A stretch of DNA of 64,000 nucleotides, from positions 4,960,001 to 5,024,000 of the forward strand of contig OY783212.1 in NCBI GenBank assembly GCA_963678705.1. The letters run 5' to 3'. Both the position numbers and the translations under genes were made by a program. Positions 24,211 to 37,926 of this stretch are shown in pieces. A model generated the notes under the pieces. The model was not told the DNA's origin. It worked only from the letters and a program-made list of their open reading frames with translations, and made no database searches. Positions within the stretch are counted from its first letter, which is position 1, and each line of letters begins with the position of its first letter. Source of the DNA: Panorpa germanica (lineage: Eukaryota; Arthropoda; Insecta; Mecoptera; Panorpidae).

Positions 24211-27200
24211 GTGAGTTCTTATTTTATTTGCGTCTTAGATTATAATTAGTACTGCATATATCATAGGACGCATGTTCTGCCAACTTAATTGTAAAATTAG
24301 TGCAATGATTTATATTCATTGAGCTGTGATTAGGAAAGATGGCAGTGAAATTGTACGGGGTTTGTTGAAATTTGTGTTGGAATTAGTTTTGTACGTGCTC
24401 TATCGTTATACGCAAAGTTGGAAGCGTTAATCTTTGGAAAAAGTAACACGTACTTTTGTTGTTCTTACCCGACACTTAAAATTCCACGCGATTATGGTAT
24501 GGAACAACCTGAACACAATACGAATTTTACAACAGTTTTATAAAATGTACAGCAGGTAAAAGTAGGGTTTATGTAAAACCACAACAAGTTATTCAAATTT
24601 TAAACGCAAATAAACAATTATTCTTTAATTTTGAAATATATATGTTTTGTATATATTCTTTTAATGTAATTTATTTAACGTCGACATTTATGATTATGTA
24701 TGTATTTAACCAATTTAACTTGATATCAACCAAACCCAGGAAATATATCGAATCCGAAGCCGTCGTCTAAGTTTTCTGTAAAAGACAAAAGTATAGATAA
24801 TGTAGCGCATTAATTCAACCAAGTGTAGACAATTTCACGGGACAGGAAAACTTGTAGTATTCCCCATACAGCTACCACAAGTTCAAGGAAGCTATTTAAA
24901 GCCCAGTAATAGTAATTCAGTCAATACTTGACCTATAAATATCGTTCAGTAAAGCTTCAATGCAAGCTGCAGCTTACTCGTCTACATAGACGTCTTTCAC
25001 TAAAATTAGATTTGAAATGACGTGTTGAATAAACAGGATCAACCTAAGTACCCGCTGCACTTCATCATGATGTGGTTCTATTTTATAAATTAACTCAATT
25101 TTAGGAATATGAACAAATTTTCGAATAAGTGTTTGTTACAATTTCTTACATATCATAAAATTATTATAACTCGAGAAGAATTTTGCTCTAGATATCCTAG
25201 ATTGCCCTAGATGCCATACCATTGCCCATGTTTAGTTGGGCAAGCCTTATGCGTACCTGACTAAGCCCTCGGCAGGTCAATCTCTTTCTTGGCTTAACCG
25301 GAGCTTCCTTAGATTAGGACTCTGTCACACTAGTCCTAAGCAATAAGGCATTACTTGATACTCGGGAATAAGTTAACATAATAATTTAAAAACCAAACCA
25401 AAAATAATGTAAATTAAAAACTCTTCTCTATCGAACTAATTCTTCTTCTCCTCATTATTTCTTTTTTTCTCTTCTCAGTTCTTCAGTTCTCTCATCTATT
25501 TCCAGTTCCCTCAAACGCTATTACGTTATTATTTTCGTTACTTGGGACCTTTTCCTTACCTTGTTTTTCTCTCTGTGTATGTTGTCAATAATAGAGTAGG
25601 CTCCTAAAGAAGCAGGCCTCCAATAGTCACATATTGGCTGGACACTATTATCTAGAAGTTTCCTAATTGCAACTAATATTTTTTACCCAGTTTACCACTG
25701 ACCGCCGTTTTTATCTCCCTTCCTCTTAACCAGCATTTTCATCCCAATAAAACAAGCCTACATATTTTCGTTTAAAAATCCGCCGTAACCAAATAATTAT
25801 AAACTAAACTGAACCTTATCTGAGTCACAGCCATAGAAGATATTAATAATACGGGCCATAAAGCCGTCCACAAATACCGTTAATAAATCATCAACGTTCA
25901 ACGGCAACGGGCACATTAATATCATCTTGAAATAATGATTCTAAATCATTTGATTATAAATGCGAGTACTTATTTACTATTAATATTTATACTAAACCTT
26001 TAGATGCACAAGCAGTCACCAACCATCTCTAGACAGAGTTTTGGTGGGCGTCCGTTTGTTGAACCTAAACGTTAGTCATCAACGTCATAATCGTAGTCAT
26101 CGTTAGGCTAACTCGAGAGTCATGAAAAAAGTCAGTAGTCAACACAGTGAAGAATAAAACAAAAAGATTATGTATAAAAAAACGAGAAAAGATGTGAGTC
26201 AAAACCACGAAATACTCTACACTCGTACCAACACAAACACAACAACAAGTCCCCCTAGCGTCGTTCTGCGACACTACAAGTGACACTTCGAAATTAAGGT
26301 CGTTTAGGGAATATAAAAATGTTTTTGTAGTTTAAAAGAAAAGAACAAACTCTTTATACAGGATTAATAAGGAAGTTACAAGAAACATGAGGTCAAACAG
26401 TGTCTTCAAACTTTCAGTTAATGTCTTTCACAAAACAACACAAAAACCTTTAAGCATTTACGTTAATGTGTCTCAGTCAGAATTTCCGAAAGTAATTTGA
26501 AAAAAATCATATGCATGTTTGTAAGTACGGCTCTGGTTATTACTTAGACTACAGAAAACAAGAAAGAGGCGATTATATACTAATAAACATATACTTTCAA
26601 TTTCGTGATTGTTTCATTAGTTCTTTAAAATATCTTCTATATACTGTAATTAGTAAATGGTAGAACTAAATCAATACATTTTAAAATACCAACCCTTTTC
26701 ACACATTTATTTCTCCACATACACACATTCATATTTATTTATGTATTGTGTTTAACATTTGTTATATAAATGTATACATGCTCATAATTAAAATCATGCA
26801 TTATAATTAAAATTTTATAGTAGCAATGTAAATTAACTACATTTTTTATAACCAATGTTAAATTATATAATATTTTTATGAATATTAATTTAGATTGCAT
26901 ATAGTAAAAGAAGAATAAACCATTAAAAATTTATTACAATATATTATACTGATTCCATTATTAAAAGTGTCATAAAATTGATTTTAGTTTAGAAACGTAA
27001 AAAACGTTTAACTTTATTAATTCTTTTCTAACCAAAGTTAATTTTGTGGTTGTTATTGTTATAACTTAGCTAATCGTTTTAGATATTCCCATTGAAGAAC
27101 GTTGCAGTATATTAAATGAGAATGAAACTGTTTGAAAATTCTTAGAACACATATTTAAAGCCAGAGATAAAAAGTGGAAATACAACAGTATTGATTAATT

Positions 27201-28054
27201 TTTAAGTAAATAAGCCAAAGGCATTCACTCTAGATTGGTTCGTTCTTTTGATTGTTTCATAGTTAGACTGTGAAACCTAATTCTAGCTTACAGTAAAGTA
27301 AGTAGCTATCTAAATTATTTGGACAACACCTTTACTAACAGTCGCTAAAGCGCGGGCTAGTAGCAGACTAGTAAGTGCGAGGAACCGACCGCTAACTTCA
27401 AATGTTGGTTTATTTTGGTCAAATCTTGAGCTACAACAAAAAAAAGATATTAAAAAAAGTTGCTGCACAATGTTCTTTTAAAAAGTTAGATTATAAAAAA
27501 ATTAATTAAGTATTGTAAACTGTATTTTTTAGGTCTCACGTTCTGAATTGTTCTGCACCAACTTGATCTGAACAATTTATTTTTTATAGCTTTTTATAAT
27601 GAAAATATGTAGTCTCTTATAAGAATCTTTGTAATCCTAATAAAACATCTATATTGTGAACTATCCACTACATCTAATTAAAACTTCTAAAGGGTTAGTA
27701 AAATTCGTGTTTACCTTTTTAAAACACTGTTGTCATTTATTATATCTGAAGTTTCATGAACTTGTTTTTCACACTCATTAATATTGTACAGTGCAGAGAA
27801 TACAGCTTGATACGTTTTAATAAAGTTCTTACGACGACATGTTAGTCAATTGATCTTGACACTACAGCGCTGTGTTTTCAGGTTCGATTCCCAAATGTTT
27901 GTAACATTTTTTGGGTTGTTATCAAGTTTAAGTTATGACGTGTTTAAGGAGACTGCAATATTTAATCTATAAAAATAAGTTTGCAATAAAAACTGTTAAA
28001 ACTGTAGAATGTGTTTCGCACACATGAAATCAAATTAGTACAGAAGCAACTGAA
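24211..28054. other. Intronic DNA, no gene seen
   Basis: No exon was recognised. A GC-richer patch at about 25195-25370 carries two potential hairpins. A degenerate tRNA-like B box (GGTTCGATTCCC) occurs near 27881 and may be the remnant of a SINE head. Confidence 0.45.
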
Positions 28055-28381
28055 ACCTTAGCCCCGAATCTGCCCGAACCGAATGAGAATGGAACTCTGT
28101 TGTTAGTGAGAGAACGAACGTGTATACGAGTGAGAGAAAACACACGGCACGACGAAACTAAACTTGTTTTGAGGCATTATGTTTCTCGGTTGCAAGGAAT
28201 GCTTGGTTGCATGTGGTTGCATGCTTTTGATGGTGGCATCATGAACAAAGTAGTGCACAAATACTATTCAAAAGGATTTAGATACATACATACAAATACG
28301 ACACAATGAAATCCCCTATTAGGCTATTGCTATAAATTGTATAGAGTCACGAAGCACGGCTCGACTCGTGTGCGGAGGGAC
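28055..28381. mobile_element. Long-inverted-repeat element family, copy 2
   Basis: Similarity to 62878-63343 starts at CCTTAGCCCCGAATCTGCCC and runs to GTGTGCGGAGGGAC, followed by TAA. The element could begin as early as 28009, where TTTCGCACACATG weakly resembles a terminus. A local duplication of GGTTGCATG is unique to this copy. The 69-codon frame at 28100-28309 is repeat-derived. Confidence 0.6.
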
Positions 28382-28384
28382 TAA

Positions 28385-29335
28385 ATCAGACAACCCGATG
28401 CATCAATCCGAGATCATCAAAGAATGCTAATTAATAGAATTATTTAGATTATAAATACTACTTTAGTAATTGAGCTTTTTGTTGCTGGATAAAATAATAT
28501 CACATGTTCATTTTTCTTTAATTGTAGAATTTAGTCTTAGCTACATAATTTTTGCTATTGCTAGGTAATTGTAGATAAAGAATATTTTTATTCATTAGAA
28601 AACAAAATACACATATTTTACACCGAATTTAATGATATTTTAGCAACGGTGTAATTAGTGTTGCCAATAAGAACTTGTGCAGGGGTTTTTTTAGTCGTAA
28701 ATTTATTAAATATCTAGAAATAATATTAATTATTCTGTAGTAGTGATCTACCTAGCTTTCTATTTTACGATATATTTAGTTCGCATTCTTCTGAGCTAAT
28801 AAATAATCTAGTACTTATGTATAAATTATTAAGAAAAAGTTTGCCTTCATTTTACACTTCCTTGCTAAATAATTTCCTGTTGCACAGAGCAGTATTTCAT
28901 TCTCTTTATCATGAGAGGAGTTTCTACTTTAATGTTTATCAACACACTACTGTATTCAAGAAATCTGTACTCATAATATGGTTCATACGTACGGATGTAT
29001 CATAGCTGTATGTACCCAAACTTTTTGTATTGATAAACATTAAAATAAAAGTTTTAGACTTTATATACTCGTGCTTTTCTGAAAGAGTCGTCTTTGTAAG
29101 GAGATTTTTCCAGTGTGAGAGGCCTTATATTTAAAAGTATTGGAAAATTTATATTGGTTTTATGTCTTCAAAACGCTATAGTTTTTTTTTGCCTTTCAAA
29201 TGATTGAGAAAGTTATTGTATCAAAAAGCTGTTCTTATAAAGTTTGTACATTTTTTTAGGAATTCTTTAGACCAGACAAAATTCAATTGAAAAAACAAAA
29301 TAATCTTTAAGAAAATAATCTTAATGAATTTTAAG
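28385..29335. other. Intronic DNA, no gene seen
   Basis: Nothing is supportable between the repeat and the tRNA gene. Confidence 0.45.
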
Positions 29336-29340
29336 AAAAA
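29336..29340 (-). terminator. Pol III terminator of tRNA-Ala
   Basis: A run of five A on the + strand (TTTTT in the sense of the tRNA) begins 9 nt past the tRNA 3' end, the usual RNA polymerase III stop. Confidence 0.7.
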
Positions 29341-29348
29341 TAATACCT

Positions 29349-29421
29349 TGGAGGTGCCGGGCATCGATCCCGGTACCTCTCACATGCTAAGCGAGCGCTC
29401 TACCATCTGAGCTACACCCCC
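29349..29421 (-). tRNA. tRNA-Ala (anticodon AGC)
   Basis: Read on the - strand this is a complete 73-nt cloverleaf. The acceptor stem GGGGGTG pairs with CACCTCC (one G-U) and the discriminator base is A. The A box is TAGCTCAGATGG in the D arm. The anticodon stem CTCGC/GTGAG encloses the loop with AGC. The T arm CCGGG-ATCGATG-CCCGG has the A54 variant common in insect alanine tRNAs and contains the B box. The gene is intronless, lacks an encoded CCA, and is followed by a TTTTT terminator. All stems pair, so it looks functional. The AGC anticodon is read as inosine-containing and decodes GCU/GCC/GCA. It lies antisense inside the presumed sickie intron. The + strand resemblance of this sequence to a SINE head is rejected because the cloverleaf is intact. 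Confidence 0.96.
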
Positions 29422-32255
29422 AGTATACTAGAAATAAAAATCTTTCACAGTCATTGAATCTTCTAATTAAAAAAAAACCAATCAAATTTCGAAGCAAACC
29501 AACTACAGCTGTATAGTAGAATTGCTGACCTTCATACTAAAATTGATTGTTACTCATTAAACAATAAGTTAGAATGTAGGAATAAACAAGATCAGATCTG
29601 GTTGAACCATCATCCCGAAAGGCGTAAAACTGTTATGAGGTCGACACGCCTTTTCCTGAACCAAAGCGCCGTAATGCATTATGTACATTATGCTGTCCAT
29701 GACGCAGCTATTTCTTGTCTTAAGGTGGTGCGGCTGCATTGTATGATTGTTGAACTGCGTAGTGTAGGTGGTTCATGTGTAGGACCATCATTTTAATTTA
29801 ATTGTTATTCATCACTTCTTTGAAATCGTTGAAAGAGATGAAATATGATCAAGTATATGAATTCATCAAAAAAAATCAAAATTTCAAAATTTCATTTGGG
29901 GGAGCGGGGGCGGTTTTTGCCGAGAGTAAAAATTGTGCTAGAAAGTTCAATAACGCATAAATTGAAAATATTTTTTATTATGTTAAAAAAAATATATTTT
30001 TTTAGTCAATTTACATGAAAAATTATTTGTTTTTATATGTAAAATTTATATAGAACGAGTTCAATATTTCAATTTAAAAATGGCATTAAAATCTGAAATG
30101 AAATTCAATTCACACTCAAAAGACAGTCGTTATAAATATAACGATCTAGTGACTATATAAAATAAATTTCGCGTGAAATAAAGAGCGCGCAGGTCATAGC
30201 ATAGGACCCTAAAAACGATTTGGATAATTGTTTTCGCGTGAGAGGTTATTGTTTATGCAAGTAATCTATTTATTACTCACAGAATTTTACATGCCTGCAT
30301 GCAAGTTAAGATAGAACACAACTAGAAGTTATGGTATGCAGAAGCAAAACTATTAAATATTGACTTAGCAAGTTCATAATAAATTATCCATAGACATTTT
30401 CCGAATTCCAATTTCATTTTTATCTGTGCCGTGTAACAGCTGCCGTGTGTGAATCATATATTTTAAATTTGCATATCTCTTTCTTAGTTTTAAAAATGTT
30501 TGCATAAAAATAATATTTATTTTAGGATAATATTACATGTTGTTACCGCGAAATACGTTGTTGGTATTGTTTCTTCTTCTTACACATTTTGTTTTCTTAG
30601 ATAACATGTTAAGCAGATAAGGAAAATTGCAACTTGTTACCGTAGAATGTAATGCAGTGGTTTATTTTTATACATAACACCACACTGTTTTTGCAACATA
30701 TACAATGCTGCCATCTCTTATCGGGTTGAATAACTAATGAGTTTTACAACCAAATATGCCATCAATTACTTTGTTACTCTCCTTAATCATAAATAAACAT
30801 GAGCGTAATAAATAATGCCTATTTTATAACTAGTTGCTAATAAAAACAAAAGAAACTGACTGACTGACAGCGCGAATTTTTAAATAGCAAATTTTATGTA
30901 AATAAATATGCTCACTACCTAGAAAACTAGGTGTGTTGCATTTTCATGTTGCATCTCTTTCTAAAGATGGTCGTATGTAATATTTGTTTACCTGGATTAT
31001 TATTTATCATCTGTGCACCCCATGTTGTTAGATTCTCTCTCCCCTTCTCTTCTTTGATGCTGCTTTTATAACACCCCCTCATCAAGTTTTCTGGTTACTC
31101 ACATATAATTCTTGTTGGTTGCTGTGATCTTTTCTGATCCGCCGATCGGATTTAACCTCACTTATGTATTGTACAATATGCCGCGGCTGCTGTCAGTTGC
31201 TTGGAAACGAAGAAACATGGTGATGTTTTCTTTCAGATATACTCGATATGTTTGTTTCATATTCGAACTTATCATTTTCTTTATCCGTTCTTTTATTAAT
31301 GATTTCTATTCTACAGATAACCACAGATTATTAGAAAACTGTTATAGATACAGAATTTATCCATTAGGTACCGCTGAAGCTTTGGTCTTAATATATAATC
31401 TATCTATTCACAATAAAGCTTTTTATTTAATCCTTTAGCAGAAAGAGTAAACTATACTCAGGCTTGTCTATCTAATGTAATTTCATCTCTTTGTGAATTT
31501 TGAACTCGTGTTATTAGCCTATAGCTGTTGGGATATTTTTTGTTGCATGACTTGTCGATTTATAATTCTGTTTGACCTTACTGATCTCAATAAATAGCGA
31601 TAGTAGAATTTAATCGCGAATTTTATGATTAAAAATCATTGGTATGTCCCCATTACACAGTTACGTGTATTTAGGGTTTATTTAACATAACAAAAGTTTC
31701 CTTTTACGTAAACAATTTTGCCTAAAACTCAGCATTTTGTGACATATTTTACTGCTTTCCGTAAAATATATCTGCCCTATGTTTATTTTACATTTATTTA
31801 ACGTTTTAAAGTATTTGCTATGGAGGCACTAGATTCTTATATTTTCCTTGTGAAATAAATTTATCATACATTCATTACCTTCTTAATACTTAAAACCAAA
31901 ACCTTTTAATACTAACAACTTTCCTTAACCATGTTTTCTGCTTTGCTCCTTTTCATCTATTTCTTTCCTTTTTCCTTCCTTACATCCACTCATCAGCTTC
32001 TTTATCTTATTTTCGCTGCCTATTTTAAATTTACATTCCTCTTTTATTTGTTCCAAAGTCATAATGTTTTCTCTCTTTCTTCCAATATCTGCAACCTCTG
32101 TCTTCATTACCCATTCTGAATATGACGGTTATCTTTACGTTCCTTGTCTCCTTTTCTTCTAAATAAATCTACCGTTTTGCACATTAAAACAGTTCTGTAA
32201 CTATATACTATGCTTATAAATTTTATAAATATATTTCTATTTATAATTATGTAAT
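29422..32255. other. Intronic DNA, no gene seen
   Basis: A GC-richer patch at 29580-29800 has a 64-codon frame without recognisable family. ORFs at 31112-31438 and 31925-32119 are composition-driven. Confidence 0.45.
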
Positions 32256-32263
32256 ACAATGGA

Positions 32264-32658
32264 CAGAAGCGGCCTTAGGGGGTGGCAAGCAGGGCATCCG
32301 CCCGGGGCCTCGCTCTTGTAGGGGCCTCGCATTCTCGCGCAACAACTCAAGTAGAAAAATTCATCACTATATATGTATTTGAATCTAGCGCCTGGCTTTT
32401 AGAAATCCCACTAGAATCACTGCATATATCTTTTAAGGCATTCATGTGCCTTAATTTATCATTATTAATATTTGTCGTCTTTGTGCTTGTTAACTTTTAT
32501 AAATCTTCCAATATAAAATTTTATTTCTCGTCAATTATCATCAAAAATGCTTAGTTACAATTTACATAAATTATACAAAGAACCTCGCAAAGTTGTGTCA
32601 CCCGGGGCCTCGCAAAGATCTGCTGCCCGGGGCTTCGCAATGGCTAAGGCCGCCCCTG
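32264..32658. mobile_element. Non-autonomous hAT-type element, copy 2 (intact, reverse orientation)
   Basis: This 395-bp copy is flanked by a perfect 8-bp target duplication, acaatgga, at 32256-32263 and 32659-32666. Ends read CAGAAGCGGCCTTAG and CTAAGGCCGCCCCTG. The body is the reverse complement of the 54895-55279 copy. It shows the undisturbed sequence at the point where copy 1 carries its nested insertion, with a single TTAA. The 90-codon ORF at 32282-32554 is a shadow of the repeat, not a gene. The perfect duplication suggests that this is the youngest of the three copies. Confidence 0.85.
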
Positions 32659-32666
32659 ACAATGGA

Positions 32667-34999
32667 CATACTTATAATCCACATATTGAACATATTAACA
32701 TCTTATCTCCATAATGGTACACTACCATAAAATGTAAATTTGAAAATTGAAATAAATTCATAGCTGGGTCGAAATACAATATCATAAATAATATAGTATT
32801 GACACCACTGAAATGCATACACTCAGCTTCTAGTATCACAAGTTGCCTTTTCTCTTATATAACGAGTATATTATATACTTAATACATATTATATTTAAAC
32901 CTGTGCTTGTTTATACTTTACGTTTTACCTTATTTCATATATCAACCGCTCTTTAAGTCGGCAGTACAAAGTCTTATATGGTATTGTCGACTGGACTCAG
33001 CTGTAACCACTACTCAATACTTGACTGGCCACGCCAGCCAGACACTGTTTGTTACTGAATTCTACACACAGATTCCTTTTTAAAAGATTGTTTTATAATC
33101 TCCCTCCAAATTTCCCCCACCCGCTTTACAACAATCTGTGGTTTGCGTTTGATGTGTGTGACAATAACAATAAACATAATCAGTTCTTCGCGATTGCTGG
33201 TCGCTTAAACATCGAGATCGAATTTGTATTATTGCACTTGTATGTCATGTGATCATTTTATGTTTTTCTGTCTTCACTTCGTGCTTGTTAAATAAGTATG
33301 TGAAGGTAAATGTTGTACGTTGCAGCAGGACGGTACAGTACTTTTTATTTTAATTCGTGTTCTGACAATTACTATTATTCAATGTGTTTTAGTGTTATTT
33401 TCAAGTGTAATAGTTTGTTTTTTTAAATAATACTTGTAATATATTAACTAACCTTTTTTAATTATCTAAATATTATTAAAATAATTGTGTGTGAACGGAC
33501 ATAACCTAAAATATTTTGACAGTTACTTGAAGCAGATATCGAGGTAAATAAATATTTATTATATTTTATTAGGAGGATATACAATATTAAACAAAAACTT
33601 ATATATATTTACTTAGTTATATTTAAGAATAAATTTATCAGTATCTGCATGTTTGATAACAGTTTTTGGTATATATAACTTACCAAATTTAAAAGGTGTA
33701 ATGCATTTATATGTATCAGCGTAAAAAACATTTTTAGAATATTTTTTTCACAACTGTGAAAAGATTTAAGTAACAATAAATATTGGTTTTATGTTTTTAT
33801 GAATTGTTTCTTGTTTATAATATCAGAAAAGACAAGCCATCATCAAAAGCTGAAATAAAAAGAATTCCAAAAACATTACGTACATTTTTTAGTAACCTCT
33901 AATTTGCGAGCTACAAAAAGTGGAATTACAGAAAGAGTAGAAAACGTTAATCGATGAACTATGATAAACGAATAAAACTGTTTATAGTTCATAACATAAC
34001 AATAAGAAATTAGATTTGTATTTAGTTTTTCTTACTGTTGTATTTAATATTGGAAACTGTCCCGGCAAGTGCATAACAAAAAGAGAGATTACACTATAAT
34101 ATGAGGCTTTAGCAAATGTTAAAGACTAATCATGTGATTTCAGTCCAGAAGATTTAATCAGGTACCCAAAATACTTTTGCTTGTTATCATCTTATCCCAA
34201 ACCTTGTGGCTTCGAATTTTTTAGTGATTATCTGCATTCCAAAATCATTGTTTACCTAACTAGAAAAAGATACTATTTTATGAAATTTAAATTATGGAAA
34301 GCCAATGTCTTTCATGGAATATTTATTTTTGAAACTCGTATTGTTATTTTGCCTGTCCTCGTAAAGCAATATTTGAATCCTTTGTCATCATTGAAATATT
34401 CAAAGCCTTACAAATATTGTGTCGTTCGTATGCATCATGATTTGCTGATAAATAAATAACACCTTTTTGTTCTCTTCTATTAATATTTTAATATTCATTT
34501 ACTTGCATTGTTTACAAATACCGTCAATTTGTATAACCAGTTATCTAAATGCATATTTGATTTTAGTCTGTATTAAAATGCACAATGCAAGAACTACCTG
34601 TATGCTACCTACTTTGTTAACCAGTGGCGGATTTAGACGGTTGAGGGGCGCGATAAAATTTAATATTTAAAATTTGGTTGTACTTAACGCTTTTCTAACT
34701 GCTTAGATCAGACTTGGGCAGTTGTGATAATTCCACAAAATAGAAAATAACTCGATTTGTGACTTTTTGTCTTCAATAAGAAATTGTATCAAGAGCATTT
34801 ATTATTGACGATAGAGTACTGATAGAAAGCACTATAGTTTTGGATTTGGTTGTTTTATGAGAATTAATTTGATTATGTGTTTATAGTCATAAAACTTATA
34901 AGGCAGCGGTGCAGTGCATCTGTTTCAGTGCAAGACATCATATACACTGCCAACATTGTAAGAAGTTGTAGTTCTAGTAGAATCAGATATTAGTAAAAT
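32667..34999. other. Intronic DNA, no gene seen
   Basis: There is no recognised exon. CAGTGGCGGATTTAG at 34623 is an isolated hAT-like terminus. An 18-nt segment at 34144-34161 between acceptor- and donor-like sites is reported as a finding only. Confidence 0.4.
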
Positions 35000-35210
35000 A
35001 TATTATCTTTATCTATAAAAATTAAACCTGCGTATGTTTGTGTTCGCAAAACTCTTAAAGTAGTCGGTCGAACGACTTGAAATTTTGACACAACGTTGCA
35101 TTCCAATACGCGCGTGTTTTTTTAAATCGAATTCATTTCTTTCCGGTTGATTATCTACCGCGTTTTTGCTGTTTGCTTGTGTTGCGAAACGTGGCCGGGT
35201 TTAGTTAGTG
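35000..35210. repeat. Fragment of an interspersed repeat
   Basis: The text TCTATAAAAATTAAACCTGC, 'cgtatgtttgtgttcgc' and 'gaacgacttgaaattttgac' is a wording common at one end of abundant insect and nematode interspersed repeats. It ends near GAAACGTGGCCGGGT. No transposon termini were paired, and the classification is by resemblance only. Confidence 0.35.
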
Positions 35211-37926
35211 CAGTATACACATTTACTGCTGTATAGAGCCCTGGTGTGTTACGGATCGTATATTAGTAAATGCACCACTGTTCTTACCATAGGTCTACCG
35301 TTGTGTTATGTGCTTTTGTTTTCGAGTTATTATTGAAGTCGTTGTGTTTTAAAGAGTTTGTCCAAATGCTTCACATACCAATTTGTCGCTAGGTGTTCAG
35401 GGTCTTCTGGCAGTGTTCGACGTTCATGATGTCAACGCTCCGAGACTAATTGTTTCATTATTTATTAAGTCGTGTTATCATACGTGGATTGGATTATCAA
35501 TTAGGACAACGCAGTCGCGCAGGTATGTTACGTTAAACACTACATACGCGTACTATGCTAAGTGTTAAATAATTGTTTTATTAATTCAAATATATAACGG
35601 TAGTTATATGAATTTCATTACGTATTGAACTAGTAAATTAAAATTACGGGTTTCTCGTTTTGTATTATAACAAAAAATTAAATCTCTGATGAAATATGCG
35701 CCTGTCACATATTGATTGTAGTGGCTTATTAAATATTGATAGCATAATAATAAAATGCATTTATTTATTGGATTAATAAGGCATAAATTTTGTTTAGTCA
35801 GAGTCGGTATTGCCGCCGAGACGGCCAGTCCGATCTGACTGACATGCCATGTCGACCAGCTTCACCAATTATAGTTTTTAGGTCATTGTGGACAAGTTAT
35901 TAAAATCATTTTTACGCCACCCAAATCGTTACATTCAGAATGTTCAGCTAACTTATATTACACAAGTATTGAACATTTAATGGGGCCTCTCATATGTGTG
36001 GTAGGTACTGCATTTTTCACGGAGTTTACGAGAAATCTGTCTTACTACATCGTTTTTAGCGTTGTCACTGTTTGTTCAAAGACAGTCGCGTCTCTAGTGT
36101 GCAGTCTGTCTAATATTACTCCAATTAGGATGCTGAATTATGCAACAAAGGTATGCTGCAGTACCTTAAAAGTATGGTATGAATCATAGTTCATATTATT
36201 ATGAGTCTTTATCCATATGAACTGAGATTGCATAATCATGCCATTATCATATTTTAAATGCATTAAGATGAATTTTCACTTTTGTTTAAAAGTTTACAAG
36301 TAAAATATGTGTTCGATGACTCATCAAATGTAAAACACGTTACTCTATTAATCCCAGATTACTAATCTTATTTTGTCAACGCTTATTACGAGCCTTCGTT
36401 GAATCTAATATGCTTAAAAAACATGTGGTTCTGTGGTTTTATCCAGTGGTTTAATTACTATGGCTATTATAAATGGAAGAAAAATTACGAACTCTTAGAT
36501 CTATCTGAACATCTATCAGACATTCATTTGGATCAATATTTTCTTGCAAAATCAATAGAAGCGCAAATTAAATTCTCGTAGTGTGCAGTGGATTTGACGA
36601 AGATTCGTATGGTCTTTTCATAAGTTTTATAGCAATTTAGGACCAATGTCCTTTACCTTACCGTGCTCAAAAGTATGTAATGAGAATTTGTTATCACTAC
36701 CTACATAATACATACAAAAGAAGATGTATTATCTTAATCTATTTATTCATCAAAAAAGTATTTTCACATTTTTGATTTTCTGAACAATGTAATATTTATA
36801 AAAAATTTATTTATTTTTTCTTCGACGGATTCTTGAGTATATTCTATTCAGTCACAATGTACTCAGCTGGGAACTTTAGGCTTATCCTCATAAGTCTAAC
36901 GGTTAATTCAGTGTTGCTAATTAGTAGCGTCTTGTGAAGATATGAGGAGGTCTGAAAGAAAAATTTTTGTTAAGTGCCAGAAACTGTCCCAATATTTGTC
37001 AAAGATATGAAAACATATGACAATGCAGATCCTAAAAATATTTGTTTTAAGTCTTTTAGCTATTGCTTACATATCTAATGTTACAATTACTTTGAACTTA
37101 ATTCACACGAAATTCTTGCAAAAACAGTTTCTGTCATTTCCTTCTGATTCCCTTATATATATGTCTAGAACTCTCTAGTAAAATCACTTATAAATAGATT
37201 TTGTCAATAATGAATACATAAAGTAGATCGTCTTTTGGAGGCTGGTTATGAAACTTAATTTATAAAAATGAATGTTAATTAATGAAATCCTAACTAATCG
37301 TTTATAATTACTATAGTTAACTGGAAGTTTAATTATCAGTGAAACATAATAATTTATCTAGAAATGAAAATGAGATCAAGTAAATTACTGAGAAGCATCA
37401 TCAAGTAATGCGAGTACTGCGTACTTAGTAAACCCAACTAAAGATAAGTGACAGTGGTGTCGTTAATTGATCTAGAAGGACGCAATCTAGTGACCACTGC
37501 ATGAGAAGTGGGGAGTGGGGTTTGTGTTTGGTGGAGTGCTGACACAGTAACGGGCAACTGGACAAAGACATGTCCCATCAAGTCCATCCGACGGAGGTTT
37601 GTCGGTGTAATAACAGTTAAACGGTGAGGCTATTATCCGTAATGGTGCATTGCCTGTACGTGCATAGAATTATACCAAATATCTGAGGATGTGTGTGTCG
37701 CTGTCGTTTATGAGATAGGTCATTAGGAAGACAGTTTTTTTGTATCGGTCACATATTAAACGGTGGGAATTACTTTCTATGGAGATCATTTCTTTATCAG
37801 CTGCGGGATTCTATACAGGAGAGGAAACAAGAGGAAAATTTAACTTGCACGTCAAAATTTGTAATCAATTATGTCTGGATATAGTGCTAAATTTGTAGCC
37901 TGTTAACTCCAATTAAATCGCTCCGC
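35211..37926. other. Intronic DNA, no gene seen
   Basis: GC-richer islands occur at about 35790-35870 (GCCGCCGAGACGGCCAGTCC) and 37490-37650, without coding character. The 60- to 69-codon frames at 35383, 35980 and 36399 have no recognised family. Confidence 0.4.

Noticed and set aside
27840-27900. Possible tRNA gene (GGTTCGATTCCC)
   Set aside because: Only a B box is visible; acceptor and anticodon stems do not pair. At most it is a decayed SINE head.
29580-29800. GC-rich 64-codon frame as a possible sickie exon
   Set aside because: Its translation does not match the second half of the CH domain in any frame, and no acceptor/donor pair brackets it.
31112-31438. 108-codon + strand ORF with hydrophobic segments
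   Set aside because: The hydrophobicity follows from T-rich composition. No family was recognised.
32282-32554. 90-codon ORF
   Set aside because: It lies wholly inside the hAT-type element and recurs as a shadow in the other copies (for example 3061-3249 on the - strand).
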